DNA of 64,000 nucleotides from Bradyrhizobium sp. B097 (GTDB lineage: Bacteria > Pseudomonadota > Alphaproteobacteria > Rhizobiales > Xanthobacteraceae): NCBI RefSeq assembly GCF_038957035.1, contig NZ_CP152412.1:8552501-8616500 (forward strand). Reading direction: 5' to 3'. The notes under the pieces are model-generated. The model was given only the letters and a program-made list of their open reading frames with translations. It did no database searches and was not told where the DNA came from. Below, one piece after another: positions 43,563 through 51,834 of the stretch (its first letter is position 1; each line of letters opens with the position of its first letter). Position numbers and translations under genes: made by a program.

Positions 43563-45035
43563 GTGGCCAAATCGCAATACAGTTTCAAGACCGCCGTCGA
43601 ACTGTCGAAGGCGCTGCGCAACAAGCAGGTCTCGGCCATCGAGCTCGCGGAAGACGCGATCGGCCGCATCGAACGCCATGACGGCAAGGTCAACGCGGTT
43701 TGCGTGCGCGATTTCGAGCGCGGCCTCGCTGCTGCCCGCGCTGCCGATGCCGCGATCGCGCGCGGCGAGCACAGGCCGTTGCTCGGCATTCCCATGACGG
43801 TGAAGGAATCCTTCAACGTCGCCGGATTGCCGACGACCTGGGGCTTCCCGCCGCAAAAGGATTTCGTGCCGGCGGAAGACGCGCTCTCGATCACGCGGGT
43901 GAAGGACGCCGGCGGCGTCATCCTCGGCAAGACCAACGTGCCGGTCGCCCTCGCCGACTGGCAGAGCTACAACGAGATCTACGGCACCACCAACAACCCC
44001 TACGACCTCGGCCGCACGCCGGGCGGCTCCTCCGGCGGATCGTCGGCGGCGCTTGCCGCAGGCTACGGCGCATTGTCGCTCGGCTCCGATATCGGCGGTT
44101 CGCTGCGCGTGCCGGGATTCCACTGTGGAATCTATGCGCACAAGCCGACCTTCGCGCTGCTGCCGTCGCGCGGCCACACCCCGCCGCCGCTGCCGCCACT
44201 GCCGTTCGATCGCGATCTGTCCGTGATCGGCCCGATGGCGCGCGGCGCGGCCGACCTCGCGCTCGTGCTCGACGTGATGGCCGGCCCCGATCCGCTCGAA
44301 GCGGGCAAGGCCTACCGGCTGGAGCTGCCGGCGGCGCGCCACACCGCCTTGAAGGATTTCCGCATCCTCGTGATCGACAGCGATCCGGTAATGCCGACCG
44401 ACAAGGTGATCCGCGGAAGCATCGACAAACTCGCGAGCAATCTCGACAAGGCCGGCGCGAAGGTGTCTCGCGCGAGCCCACTGTTGCCGGACTTCGCCGC
44501 GTCCTCGCGGCTTTACATGCGGATCCTGCTGTCGTTCCTGGCGGCGACCTTCCCGCCGGAGGTCTATGCCGGCGCCTGCGCGGCGGCAGCTGCGCTGCCG
44601 GCCAGCGACACCAGCCTGCAAGCCGAGCGGCTGCGCGGCATCGCGCTCAGCCATCGCGACTGGGTGATCGCCGACGGCGGCCGCGCGCGGCTGCGCGCGC
44701 AATGGCGCGAGCTGTTCAAATCGTTCGACGCCGTGATCTGCCCGATCATGTCGACACCGGCCTATCCGCACGATCATTCGCCCGACCAGGAGCAACGGCG
44801 GATTCTGATCGACGGCGAGCCGCACGTCTACACCGACCAGCTCGCCTGGCCCGGCATCGCGACCCTGCCCGGCCTGCCTTCGACCGCGATCCCAACCGGC
44901 TTTGCGCCCGACGGACTGCCGGTCGGCGTGCAGATCGTCGGCCCCTGGCTTGAGGACCGCACGCCGCTCAAGCTCGCCGAGCTGATCGAGCGCGAGTTCG
45001 GCGGCTTCGTGCCGCCGAAGATGTTCAACGATTGA
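43563..45035 (+). CDS. Amidase, amidase-signature family
   Basis: Hydrolase of about 490 residues. The signature GRTPGGSSGGSSAALAAGYGALSLGSDIGGSLRVPGFHCG contains the Ser-cisSer-Lys catalytic set, with the lysine in MTVKESFNVAG upstream. C-terminal segments GLPSTAIPTGFAPDGLPVGVQIVGPWLEDRT are typical. It cleaves amide bonds of small amides; the substrate is unknown. GTG 43563 has an AGGGAG ribosome site; ATG 43533 and 43509 are also in frame. It is not obviously in an operon. Confidence 0.9.
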   Translation: MAKSQYSFKTAVELSKALRNKQVSAIELAEDAIGRIERHDGKVNAVCVRDFERGLAAARAADAAIARGEHRPLLGIPMTVKESFNVAGLPTTWGFPPQKDFVPAEDALSITRVKDAGGVILGKTNVPVALADWQSYNEIYGTTNNPYDLGRTPGGSSGGSSAALAAGYGALSLGSDIGGSLRVPGFHCGIYAHKPTFALLPSRGHTPPPLPPLPFDRDLSVIGPMARGAADLALVLDVMAGPDPLEAGKAYRLELPAARHTALKDFRILVIDSDPVMPTDKVIRGSIDKLASNLDKAGAKVSRASPLLPDFAASSRLYMRILLSFLAATFPPEVYAGACAAAAALPASDTSLQAERLRGIALSHRDWVIADGGRARLRAQWRELFKSFDAVICPIMSTPAYPHDHSPDQEQRRILIDGEPHVYTDQLAWPGIATLPGLPSTAIPTGFAPDGLPVGVQIVGPWLEDRTPLKLAELIEREFGGFVPPKMFND

Positions 45036-45082
45036 GTTAGAGCGTCGTTGTAAAGCAATGACGCGTATCCAACTCTATCACC

Positions 45083-45211
45083 GTCACCCCCGCGCAACGG
45101 CTTTGCCGTTGTCGCTGGAGGAGGCCGCGAAGCGGCCGTCTCGAAGGGTCGACGGCCCAACTGTGGCCGTGCATCCTTCGAGGCTCGCAAGAGCTCGCAC
45201 CTCAGGATGAC
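45083..45211. repeat. Intergenic palindromic repeat, family C
   Basis: Third family C copy, from GTCACCCCCGCGCAACGGC to CACCTCAGGATGAC, with arms TCGAAGGGTCGACGGCC and GGCCGTGCATCCTTCGAGG. Confidence 0.76.
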
Positions 45212-45272
45212 GGTATCGAAAGCGCCGCTGCTCGCACCGCAATGACGAGCAACAGCAACAGGGAGAAAGCCA

Positions 45273-45626
45273 ATGAGCAATGACCTGGAAGAGCTAACGA
45301 AGCTCAACAAGGATTACGTCGATTCCGTTCAGAACTGCGACGTCAAGCGTTTCGATGAAATCCTGGCGCAGGACTTCTACTGCACCAATCCCGACAAGAG
45401 CCTGGTCGACCGCGCCGCCTTCCTGAAGCAGACGGCGATCCCCGTGAAGATCAAGGGGTTGAAGGCCGAGGACGTCAAGATCCGCATCCTCGGCGATTTC
45501 GCCATCATCCACGCCCAGACCAGCTACACCGGCGCGGACGGCCAGCCTACGCACGGCCGCTACACCGATTGCTGGGCGCGGCAGAACGGCAAATGGCTCG
45601 CGGTGTCTGCGCACGTCGCGCGGTGA
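45273..45626 (+). CDS. SnoaL/DUF4440-type NTF2-like protein
   Basis: Protein of 117 residues with the NTF2-like fold pattern: LTKLNKDYVDSVQNCDVKRFDEILAQDFYCTNPDKSLVDRAAFL, then VKIRILGDFAIIHAQTSYTGADG and CWARQNGKWLAVSAHVAR. Members are small enzymes or ligand-binding proteins without a common reaction. A clear GGGAG ribosome site precedes the ATG. It stands alone between two palindromic repeats. Confidence 0.83.
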   Translation: MSNDLEELTKLNKDYVDSVQNCDVKRFDEILAQDFYCTNPDKSLVDRAAFLKQTAIPVKIKGLKAEDVKIRILGDFAIIHAQTSYTGADGQPTHGRYTDCWARQNGKWLAVSAHVAR

Positions 45627-45655
45627 GGACAACGTTCGCAGCGTCACCCTCCGCT

Positions 45656-45758
45656 GTCATGCCCCGCTTTAAGCGGGGCATCCAGTACTCCGCGGCTTCT
45701 CGGCTCAAGCACAACTGCCTCTGGAATACTGGGTCGCCCGGTCAAGCCGGGCGACGAC
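45656..45758. repeat. Intergenic palindromic repeat, family A
   Basis: Third family A copy, from GTCATGCCCCGCTTTAAGCG to GCCGGGCGACGAC, with arms ATCCAGTACTCCG and GGAATACTGGG. It lies between convergent genes. Confidence 0.75.
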
Positions 45759-45765
45759 GACTGGG

Positions 45766-46854
45766 CTAGCCGTCGAACATGATCACGCTGCGCAGCGTCT
45801 TTCCGGCTTTCATGTTGGCAAAACCCTCGTTGATCTCGCTGAGCTTCAGCTTGGCCGAGATCCAGTCCTCGAGATGCAGCTTGCCGCGCATGTAGAAGTC
45901 GACGAGGCGCGGCATGTCGACGCGGAAGTGGTTGGAGCCCATCGACGAACCTTGAATGCGGCGCTCGCGCAGGAAGTCAAAACCGTGCAGCTCGATCTTC
46001 TGGCCGAACGGGATCATGCCGACGATGGTCGCGGTGCCGCCTGCCGCCAGCATGGCGAAGGCCTGCTCGGCGGTCTCCTTGCGGCCGAGCACCTCGAAGG
46101 AGTGATGCACGCCGCCGCCGGTGAGCTCACGTACCTGCTGGACCACGTCGCCGCGCGCGGGATCAACGATGTCGGTGGCCCCTAACTTGGTCGCAAGTTG
46201 CAGCTTGGCCGGATTGGTGTCGATCGCGATAATGCGGCCGGCGCCGGCGATCTGCGCGCCGTTGATCGCGGCCATGCCGACGCCGCCGCAACCGATCACA
46301 GCCACGGTCTCGCCCGCGGTGACCTTCGCGGTGTTCACCACGGCGCCGTAGCCGGTGATGACGCCGCAGCCGATCAGCGCCGCGAGATCGAGCGGCATCT
46401 CCTTCTTGATCTTCACGATCGCGTTCTCGTGCACCAGCATCTGCTCGGCGAAGGACGACAGATTGAGGAACTGGTTGAGCTTCTCCTTCCGGCCCCACGA
46501 CAGGCGGTTGGAGGCGCCGGGCAGCATCTTCACCGTGGTATCGGTGCACAGCACGGTGCGGCCGGTGGTGCAATTGTCGCAGGTGCCGCAGAATACCGAG
46601 AGACAAGTGACGACGTGATCGCCCGGCTTCACGTAATTGACGTCTGAGCCAACCTTCTCGACCACACCGGCCGATTCATGGCCGAGCACCGCCGGCAGCG
46701 GATGCGGATAAAGCCCTTCCATGAAGTGCAGGTCGGAATGGCAGAGACCCGCGACCGCGGTGCGGATCAGGACCTCGCGCGGCCCCGGATTGGGTACGCT
46801 GACATCCTCGATCACCAGCGGCTGATTGACTTCATGCAGGACGGCGGCCTTCAT
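45766..46854 (-). CDS. Zinc-dependent alcohol dehydrogenase
   Basis: Medium-chain dehydrogenase of 362 residues. Catalytic-zinc ligands are in AGLCHSDLHFMEG and LGHESAGVVEKVG; the structural-zinc motif is CGTCDNCTTGRTVLC; the NAD-binding fold contains VAVIGCGGVGMAAINGAQIAG. It oxidises primary alcohols or hydroxyacyl substrates with NAD. A strong AAGGGAGA ribosome site precedes the ATG. It follows the AidB-like dehydrogenase gene on the same strand by about 50 bp and may be co-transcribed. Confidence 0.92.
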   Translation of the reverse strand: MKAAVLHEVNQPLVIEDVSVPNPGPREVLIRTAVAGLCHSDLHFMEGLYPHPLPAVLGHESAGVVEKVGSDVNYVKPGDHVVTCLSVFCGTCDNCTTGRTVLCTDTTVKMLPGASNRLSWGRKEKLNQFLNLSSFAEQMLVHENAIVKIKKEMPLDLAALIGCGVITGYGAVVNTAKVTAGETVAVIGCGGVGMAAINGAQIAGAGRIIAIDTNPAKLQLATKLGATDIVDPARGDVVQQVRELTGGGVHHSFEVLGRKETAEQAFAMLAAGGTATIVGMIPFGQKIELHGFDFLRERRIQGSSMGSNHFRVDMPRLVDFYMRGKLHLEDWISAKLKLSEINEGFANMKAGKTLRSVIMFDG

Positions 46855-46908
46855 CGGGGTCTCCCTTGGCGTTTCTGTTTTGATTAGGCGTTGAGTTCGC
46901 GCGGCAGA

Positions 46909-48714
46909 CTACGCTGCTGATAGCAATTCGCCAACCTCGGCCATGCCGACGGCGCGATCGCCGAGCAGGTGCTCGGTCATCCTGCGCTGAACGGTATTTT
47001 CCGTAAGCCGGAACGGATCGCCCGGCGTCACGCGGTGATCGATCACCATCCGCGATAGCAATAGCCGGCGCGCGTCGCCGCGCATCTCGTGGATACGTCC
47101 GCCCTCCCATGCCAGCGCCACGGCGCTCGCGACGTGATAGAGCAGGCTGGTGGCGCGCCGCGCATCGCCCTCATTGTCGATACGGCCTGCGACTTCGCGG
47201 GCAAACCCGATCGCACGATCGCTGAGATCGCGCAGCCGGTTGCGCCAGGCTTGCGGCACGTTCGGGCTGTCATCGAGCCGCGCATGCAGATCAGCGGCGA
47301 GCGCATTGTCGGCACCATGACGTCCGACCGCGCGCTTCAGCGCATCGATCGCGACGATGTTGCCGGTGCCCTCCCAGATCGAGCCGAGATGCGCATCGCG
47401 CAGCAGCCGCGGCGTGACGAATTCCTCGATGTAGCCGATGCCGCCGCGCATCTCCATCGCGTCGCCGCAGACCTTGCGGGCGTCGCGAGTGGCGCGGAAC
47501 TTCAGCGTCGGCGTCAGGATGCGGAGCAATGCTGCGGCATCCTGGCTGCCGGCCTCGGCGCGGTCGAGCGCATCGGCGGTGAGGAAGCTCATCGACAGCG
47601 CCTGCTCGGTCGGCAGCATGATCTTCATCAACTGGCGCCGCGCCAGCGGCAGATCGATGATCCGCTGGCCGAACACCACGCGGCCCCTCGCAACCGTGAT
47701 CGCGTCGTGCCAGGCGCGGCGCATCAGCGCGGTCGACTTCACGCCGTTGGACAGACGCGACGAGTTCACCATCTCGGCCATCTGCACGAAGCCGCGGTCG
47801 AGCTTGCCGACGGCATACGCGATCGCACCATCGAGCTTGATCTCGCCCGAGGCCATCGAGCGGGTGCCGAGCTTGTCCTTCAGGCGCACGATCCGGTAGT
47901 GGTTCTGCGAACCGTCATCGAGGAAACGCGGCATCAGGAACAGGCCGACGCCTTTGGTGCCCGGCCCCGCGCCTTCGGGGCGCGCCAGCAGCATCACCAC
48001 CTTGGCATCGGCATTCGAGCAGAACCACTTCTCGCCATAGAGCCGCCAGTGGTCGCCCTCCTGCACCGCGCGCGTGGTCAGGGTGCCGACGTCGGAGCCG
48101 CCTTCCTTCTCGGTCATGAACTGGCCGCCCTGCGTCAGCTTGCTCATGTCGGTCTGGGTCAGGCCGTCGAGGTATTTCGCCTTCAACGCCTCGCTGCCGA
48201 AATTCGCCAGCAGCTTGGCGCAACCATCGGTGACGTTGATCGGGCAGCCCATGCCGAATTCGGCCTGGTTGAACAGGAAGGTAAAGGCGTGCTTGGCCAC
48301 CACAGGATATTTGTCGGGCCAGCCCATGATGCCCTTGCGGATCGACAGCGCGTGAATGCCGAACTCGCCGAACGCGACCTTCTCGATCTCGCGATAGGCC
48401 GGATGATATTCGATTGTTTGCACGTCGCGGCCGAACTTGTCGCGCTGGTGCAGCACCGGCGTATGCCGGTCGGCAAGCCGCGCGCATTCGTCAAGATAGC
48501 CGCCGGCCAATCCGCCGAGCCCGTCGAGATGCGGCTCGATGTGGCGGAACAACGCCTCGGGCAGATGCAGTTTCAGAAGATCGGTCAACGCGGGATCGGC
48601 CCGGTAGAAATTCATTCCCGTCGTATCGGGCGCCAACAGGCCCGGTTGGCTGGCGGACGACGTTTTCAGATCCTGCTTGTGCGGCTGCATTGAATTCCCG
48701 GCTGCGGTGCTCAT
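46909..48714 (-). CDS. AidB-like acyl-CoA dehydrogenase
   Basis: Long acyl-CoA dehydrogenase of 601 residues. The core (TQGGQFMTEKEGGSDVGTLTTRAVQEGDHWRLYGEKWFCSNADA) and the catalytic-glutamate motif in HLGSIWEGTGNIVAIDALKRAVG are intact. An N-terminal extension and a helical C-terminal domain ending in LLGDRAVGMAEVGELLSAA are as in AidB-type proteins. Such enzymes dehydrogenate branched or unusual acyl-CoAs; AidB itself is linked to alkylation protection. It is divergent from an SDR gene with only 47 bp between starts. A longer frame to 48762 overlaps that gene and is less likely. Confidence 0.88.
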   Translation of the reverse strand: MSTAAGNSMQPHKQDLKTSSASQPGLLAPDTTGMNFYRADPALTDLLKLHLPEALFRHIEPHLDGLGGLAGGYLDECARLADRHTPVLHQRDKFGRDVQTIEYHPAYREIEKVAFGEFGIHALSIRKGIMGWPDKYPVVAKHAFTFLFNQAEFGMGCPINVTDGCAKLLANFGSEALKAKYLDGLTQTDMSKLTQGGQFMTEKEGGSDVGTLTTRAVQEGDHWRLYGEKWFCSNADAKVVMLLARPEGAGPGTKGVGLFLMPRFLDDGSQNHYRIVRLKDKLGTRSMASGEIKLDGAIAYAVGKLDRGFVQMAEMVNSSRLSNGVKSTALMRRAWHDAITVARGRVVFGQRIIDLPLARRQLMKIMLPTEQALSMSFLTADALDRAEAGSQDAAALLRILTPTLKFRATRDARKVCGDAMEMRGGIGYIEEFVTPRLLRDAHLGSIWEGTGNIVAIDALKRAVGRHGADNALAADLHARLDDSPNVPQAWRNRLRDLSDRAIGFAREVAGRIDNEGDARRATSLLYHVASAVALAWEGGRIHEMRGDARRLLLSRMVIDHRVTPGDPFRLTENTVQRRMTEHLLGDRAVGMAEVGELLSAA

Positions 48715-48761
48715 TTGTTTGGGCACGACTATCCTCCTCCGGCCGAGCAAAGGAAAGCCCA

Positions 48762-49463
48762 ATGGATATTCCGAAGTACAAGATCGCCCTGATCGTCGGC
48801 GCCGGCGAGGGCCTCAGCGCCTCGCTGACGCGGCTATTTTCGCGGGAGGGAATTCGCGTGGCGCTGGGCGCGCGCAGCATCGAGAAACTTGGTGCGTTGT
48901 GCAACGAGACCGGCGCGCGCGCCTATGCCTGCGACGCCACCAAGGCCGAGGATGTCGAACGTCTGTTCGGCCTGGTCGAACGCGAGATCGGAACACCCGA
49001 CCTCGTGGTCTATAACGCGTCCGGCCGCTCGCGCGGTCCGTTCGTTGAACTCGTCCCTTCCGAGGTCGAGCAGGCGATCGCGGTCTCGGCGTTCGGCGGT
49101 TTCCTGGTGGCGCAGGAGGCGGCGAAGCGGATGCTGCCCAACAAGAAGGGCGCGATCCTGTTCACCGGCGCCTCCGCCAGCGTCAAGGGCTATGCGCAAT
49201 CGGCGCCGTTCGCGATGGGCAAGTTCGCATTGCGTGGGCTGGCGCAGAGCATGGCGCGCGAATTGTCGCCGCAAGGCATCCATGTCGCGCATTTCGTGAT
49301 CGATGGCGGCATCCGCAGCGCCGCGCGCGCCGAACCCGCTGACAAGCCGGATTCGATGCTCGATCCCGACGCCATCGCGTTGAGCTACTGGAACGTGCTG
49401 CAACAGCCGCGCAGCGCCTGGACCTGGGAGCTGGAATTGCGGCCCTGGGTTGAGAAGTTTTGA
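48762..49463 (+). CDS. SDR-like protein lacking the catalytic tyrosine
   Basis: Protein of 233 residues with the Rossmann start YKIALIVGAGEGLSASLTRLFSREG, a reduced glycine motif, and VVYNASGRSRGPFVELV. At the active site the expected YxxxK reads FAMGK (SAPFAMGKFALRGLAQSMARELSPQGIHVAHFVIDGGI), so the catalytic Tyr is Phe while Lys is kept. This matches an atypical classical-SDR subgroup known to lack the tyrosine. It may not be a normal dehydrogenase. It is divergent from the AidB-like gene. Confidence 0.85.
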   Translation: MDIPKYKIALIVGAGEGLSASLTRLFSREGIRVALGARSIEKLGALCNETGARAYACDATKAEDVERLFGLVEREIGTPDLVVYNASGRSRGPFVELVPSEVEQAIAVSAFGGFLVAQEAAKRMLPNKKGAILFTGASASVKGYAQSAPFAMGKFALRGLAQSMARELSPQGIHVAHFVIDGGIRSAARAEPADKPDSMLDPDAIALSYWNVLQQPRSAWTWELELRPWVEKF

Positions 49464-49517
49464 GATGACGGAGATCATGCAAGCGGCGTAGGCTCTATGC
49501 CAACCGCCGCGACGTTC

Positions 49518-49599
49518 GTCATTGCGAGGCGCGAAGCGACGAAGCAATCCATCTCTCCACGCGCGGCAACATGGATTGCTTCGCTGCGCTCGCAATGAC
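49518..49599. repeat. Intergenic palindromic repeat, family D
   Basis: Second family D copy, from GTCATTGCGAGGCGCGAAGC to GCGCTCGCAATGAC, with arms GAAGCAATCCAT and ATGGATTGCTTC. It lies just upstream of the next crotonase gene. Confidence 0.78.
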
Positions 49600-49625
49600 G
49601 ACAACAATCGACTTCCGGGGAAACC

Positions 49626-50456
49626 ATGACCGCTGAAATCAAGATCGAGACCGGCACCGACGAACTGCTCTGCGTGATCCGCGACCGCGTCGCCGTCATC
49701 ACGCTGAACCGCCCGGACGCCCGCAACTCGCTGTCGGACACGCTGACGCCGGCGCTGCGCACGATGATCCGGACCTGTGGCGAGAACCCCGAGGTCGGCG
49801 TGCTGCTCGTCACCGGCGCCGGCAAGGCGTTCTGCGCCGGCGGCAACGTCAAGGGTATGGGCGCCAATCGCGACCCGAAGAAACTCGAAATGTCCTATGA
49901 GGACAAGGTCGCCGACCTCCAAGAGCGCCAGCGTCTGCTCACCGGCGCACTCGCCTCGGTGCGCAAGCCGACCATTGCCGCGCTGCCCGGCCCGGCGGTC
50001 GGCGCCGGCCTTGCGATCGCGATGGCCTGCGACATCCGGATCGCGGCGCAATCCGCCTTCATCTCGACCGGTTATCTGCGCGTGGCGCTGAGCGGCGACT
50101 ACGGCATGGCCTGGCTGTTGACGCGCCTGGTCGGCACCTCGCGCGCCCGCGAGCTGATGTTCACGTCGGAAAAGGTCGATGCCGCAAGATGCGAGCAGAT
50201 CGGTCTCGTCAACCGCGTGGTACCGGACGAGACGCTGCAAGACGAGGCGTTCGCGCTGGCGAAGTCGATGGCCGAAGGCCCGACCCTGGCGCTGCGCTAC
50301 ATGAAGGACAATCTCGACGAGGCGCTGCAATTCGACTTCGCCACCGCGCGCGACCACGAGGCCGAGCGGCTGATCCGCCTGACCACGACGGCCGATCACA
50401 AGGAGGCAGTGCAGGCCTTCATCGAGAAGCGCAAGCCGGTGTTTAGGGGTAATTAG
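49626..50456 (+). CDS. Enoyl-CoA hydratase/isomerase-like protein
   Basis: Crotonase-fold protein of 276 residues: VAVITLNRPDARNSLSDTL, GKAFCAGGNVKGMG (oxyanion hole), and PGPAVGAGLAIAMACDIRIAAQSAFI. The standard hydratase glutamates are not at their places, and the region reads GYLRVALSGDYGMAWLLTRLVG with an Asp where isomerase-type members keep one. Isomerase or another crotonase activity is as likely as hydration. It follows the SDR gene on the plus strand after a family D repeat. Confidence 0.83.
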   Translation: MTAEIKIETGTDELLCVIRDRVAVITLNRPDARNSLSDTLTPALRTMIRTCGENPEVGVLLVTGAGKAFCAGGNVKGMGANRDPKKLEMSYEDKVADLQERQRLLTGALASVRKPTIAALPGPAVGAGLAIAMACDIRIAAQSAFISTGYLRVALSGDYGMAWLLTRLVGTSRARELMFTSEKVDAARCEQIGLVNRVVPDETLQDEAFALAKSMAEGPTLALRYMKDNLDEALQFDFATARDHEAERLIRLTTTADHKEAVQAFIEKRKPVFRGN

Positions 50457-50476
50457 GCGCGTAGCGCCCTTCAAGT

Positions 50477-50643
50477 CACCTCTCCCCTTGTGGAAGAGGT
50501 CGGATTGCATCGGAAGATGCAATCCGGGTGAGGGGTTCGGGTCTCTCTGTGAGGGCGAGTCTGCTGAGAGACCGCCCCCTCACCCGCACCGCATTCCGCT
50601 TCGCTGCATGCGCTGCGGCCTCTCCCACAGGGGGAGAGGCGAA
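50477..50643. repeat. Intergenic palindromic repeat, family E
   Basis: Arms CACCTCTCCCCTTGTGGAAG and CCTCTCCCACAGGGGGAGAG with an inner hairpin GGATTGCATCGGAAGATGCA plus ATCC. It sits in the 347-bp gap between the crotonase gene and the convergent GNAT gene. Confidence 0.75.
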
Positions 50644-50651
50644 GCAAGTGC

Positions 50652-50739
50652 GTAGCCCGGATGGAGCGAAGCGTAATCCGGGGCAGGCTATCCGCGGCGA
50701 AAGCTGATCCCGGATTGCGCTTCGCTTCATCCGGGCTAC
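50652..50739. repeat. Intergenic palindromic repeat, family G
   Basis: Arms GTAGCCCGGATGGAGCGAAG and GCTTCATCCGGGCTAC. The second copy is at 60487-60609. It lies directly after the family E copy. Confidence 0.78.
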
Positions 50740-50752
50740 GGGATCGGAACAA

Positions 50753-50796
50753 TCAAAAAGAAAAGGGCCCGGTTCTGGAGGGGCCAGAACCGGGCC
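50753..50796 (-). terminator. Rho-independent terminator of the GNAT gene
   Basis: Thirteen-base perfect stem GGCCCGGTTCTGG/CCAGAACCGGGCC with a five-base loop. On the minus strand it is followed by a T-rich run. It is immediately downstream of the GNAT stop codon. Confidence 0.88.
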
Positions 50797-50803
50797 TAGT
50801 CAG

Positions 50804-51427
50804 TCAAACCGCAAGCGAGGACATCGTGGCCGAGCGGGAAGTGGCGGCAAGCCGCCAGCTGGCACAGGGAATGTCTTGTGGTTCGACGTAGATCTCTTTC
50901 GCAAAGCGCACCAGCTTCCAATCGCCGGGGCTCGCAGTGAAGGCATAGCCGGACTTGCGGGCGAGACCGATCATCGTGGCGTTGGACCGCAGCGTGTCGC
51001 CGAAGATGCGCTCGGCTCCGAAAGACGCCGCGCGGCATTCGAGATTCTTCAACAGCGCTTTGCCAATGCCGTGGCCCTGCCACCGGTCATCGATCGACAG
51101 GCCGAACTCGACGCTCGACGTATCGGCATGGAAGGCATAGCGGGCTTCGCCGACGATGGTCTCAAAACCATCGACCACCATCGTCGCGACCACCGTGAAC
51201 CGGTCAGCCTCGCCGACGTGAATAAAACGCTCGAGCTCCATCTTCGGCAGCTCGCTCAGTGCACCCAGGAAGCGGTTGTAACGGGACCCGGCGGAGAGCG
51301 AGCGGATGTAAGCCTGCAGCTCTTCACGATCGCGCGGCTCGACGAAGCGCACCTTGATCTCGCTGCCGTTCTTGGCGCGCAGCACATCAGAGTATTGCTT
51401 GAGATCGTCGAGATGCAGCGCAGTCAT
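50804..51427 (-). CDS. GNAT-family N-acetyltransferase
   Basis: Protein of 207 residues with the GNAT fold. VRFVEPRDREELQAYIRSLSAGSRYNRFLG at the N-terminus resembles the Pat-type protein acetyltransferase domain, and the acetyl-CoA loop is DDRWQGHGIGKALLKNLE followed by RIFGDTLRSNATMIGLARKSGY. It transfers an acetyl group to a protein lysine or a small amine; the substrate is not shown. It is 70 bp downstream of a DUF1127 gene on the same strand and ends in a strong terminator. Confidence 0.88.
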   Translation of the reverse strand: MTALHLDDLKQYSDVLRAKNGSEIKVRFVEPRDREELQAYIRSLSAGSRYNRFLGALSELPKMELERFIHVGEADRFTVVATMVVDGFETIVGEARYAFHADTSSVEFGLSIDDRWQGHGIGKALLKNLECRAASFGAERIFGDTLRSNATMIGLARKSGYAFTASPGDWKLVRFAKEIYVEPQDIPCASWRLAATSRSATMSSLAV

Positions 51428-51497
51428 GACACGCTCCTCGGGTGAAGGAATTGGCCGGCGCCCCTCGATCGAGGCGGCGCCGGCGACGGCGTCCTCT

Positions 51498-51716
51498 TCA
51501 GGCCCGCCAGAACGGCTTGTCGGTCTCGAAAACGATGTCGCTGCGGGACATGCCGATGTCGTGTAGGTCGCGCTCGGTCCACTGCGACAGCTCGCGGCGG
51601 CGCTCGTAGCGATCCCACCAGACGTGCAGGGTCTCGCCGACCTGGTTCAACAGCCCCGATGCATGATGATCTGGCGTATGATGATTTGTCATCGATTCAT
51701 GGGTAAAAATGGACAT
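51498..51716 (-). CDS. DUF1127 small protein
   Basis: Protein of 72 residues (64 from the second Met at 51692). The C-terminal half, VWWDRYERRRELSQWTERDLHDIGMSRSDI, is the DUF1127 motif, a short basic helical domain. Small DUF1127 proteins influence RNA metabolism and phosphate or carbon responses in alphaproteobacteria. The N-terminus is rich in His. Divergent LysR gene upstream; GNAT gene downstream, probably same transcript. Confidence 0.88.
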   Translation of the reverse strand: MSIFTHESMTNHHTPDHHASGLLNQVGETLHVWWDRYERRRELSQWTERDLHDIGMSRSDIVFETDKPFWRA

Positions 51717-51834
51717 CTGCGGCTCCTATCGGTAACCTGTTGGCGGCAATATCGGAGCTATTCGGCCTGTTCACAAACGACACTTTGTACCGCTTCGCAT
51801 GAATTAAAGTCATGCATTTGGAGACTATCCTGAG

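Noticed and set aside
47089..48693. Plus-strand frame of 534 codons opposite the AidB-like dehydrogenase
   Set aside because: Antisense to a complete family member; composition rich in Arg, Gln and His as expected for a mirrored frame.
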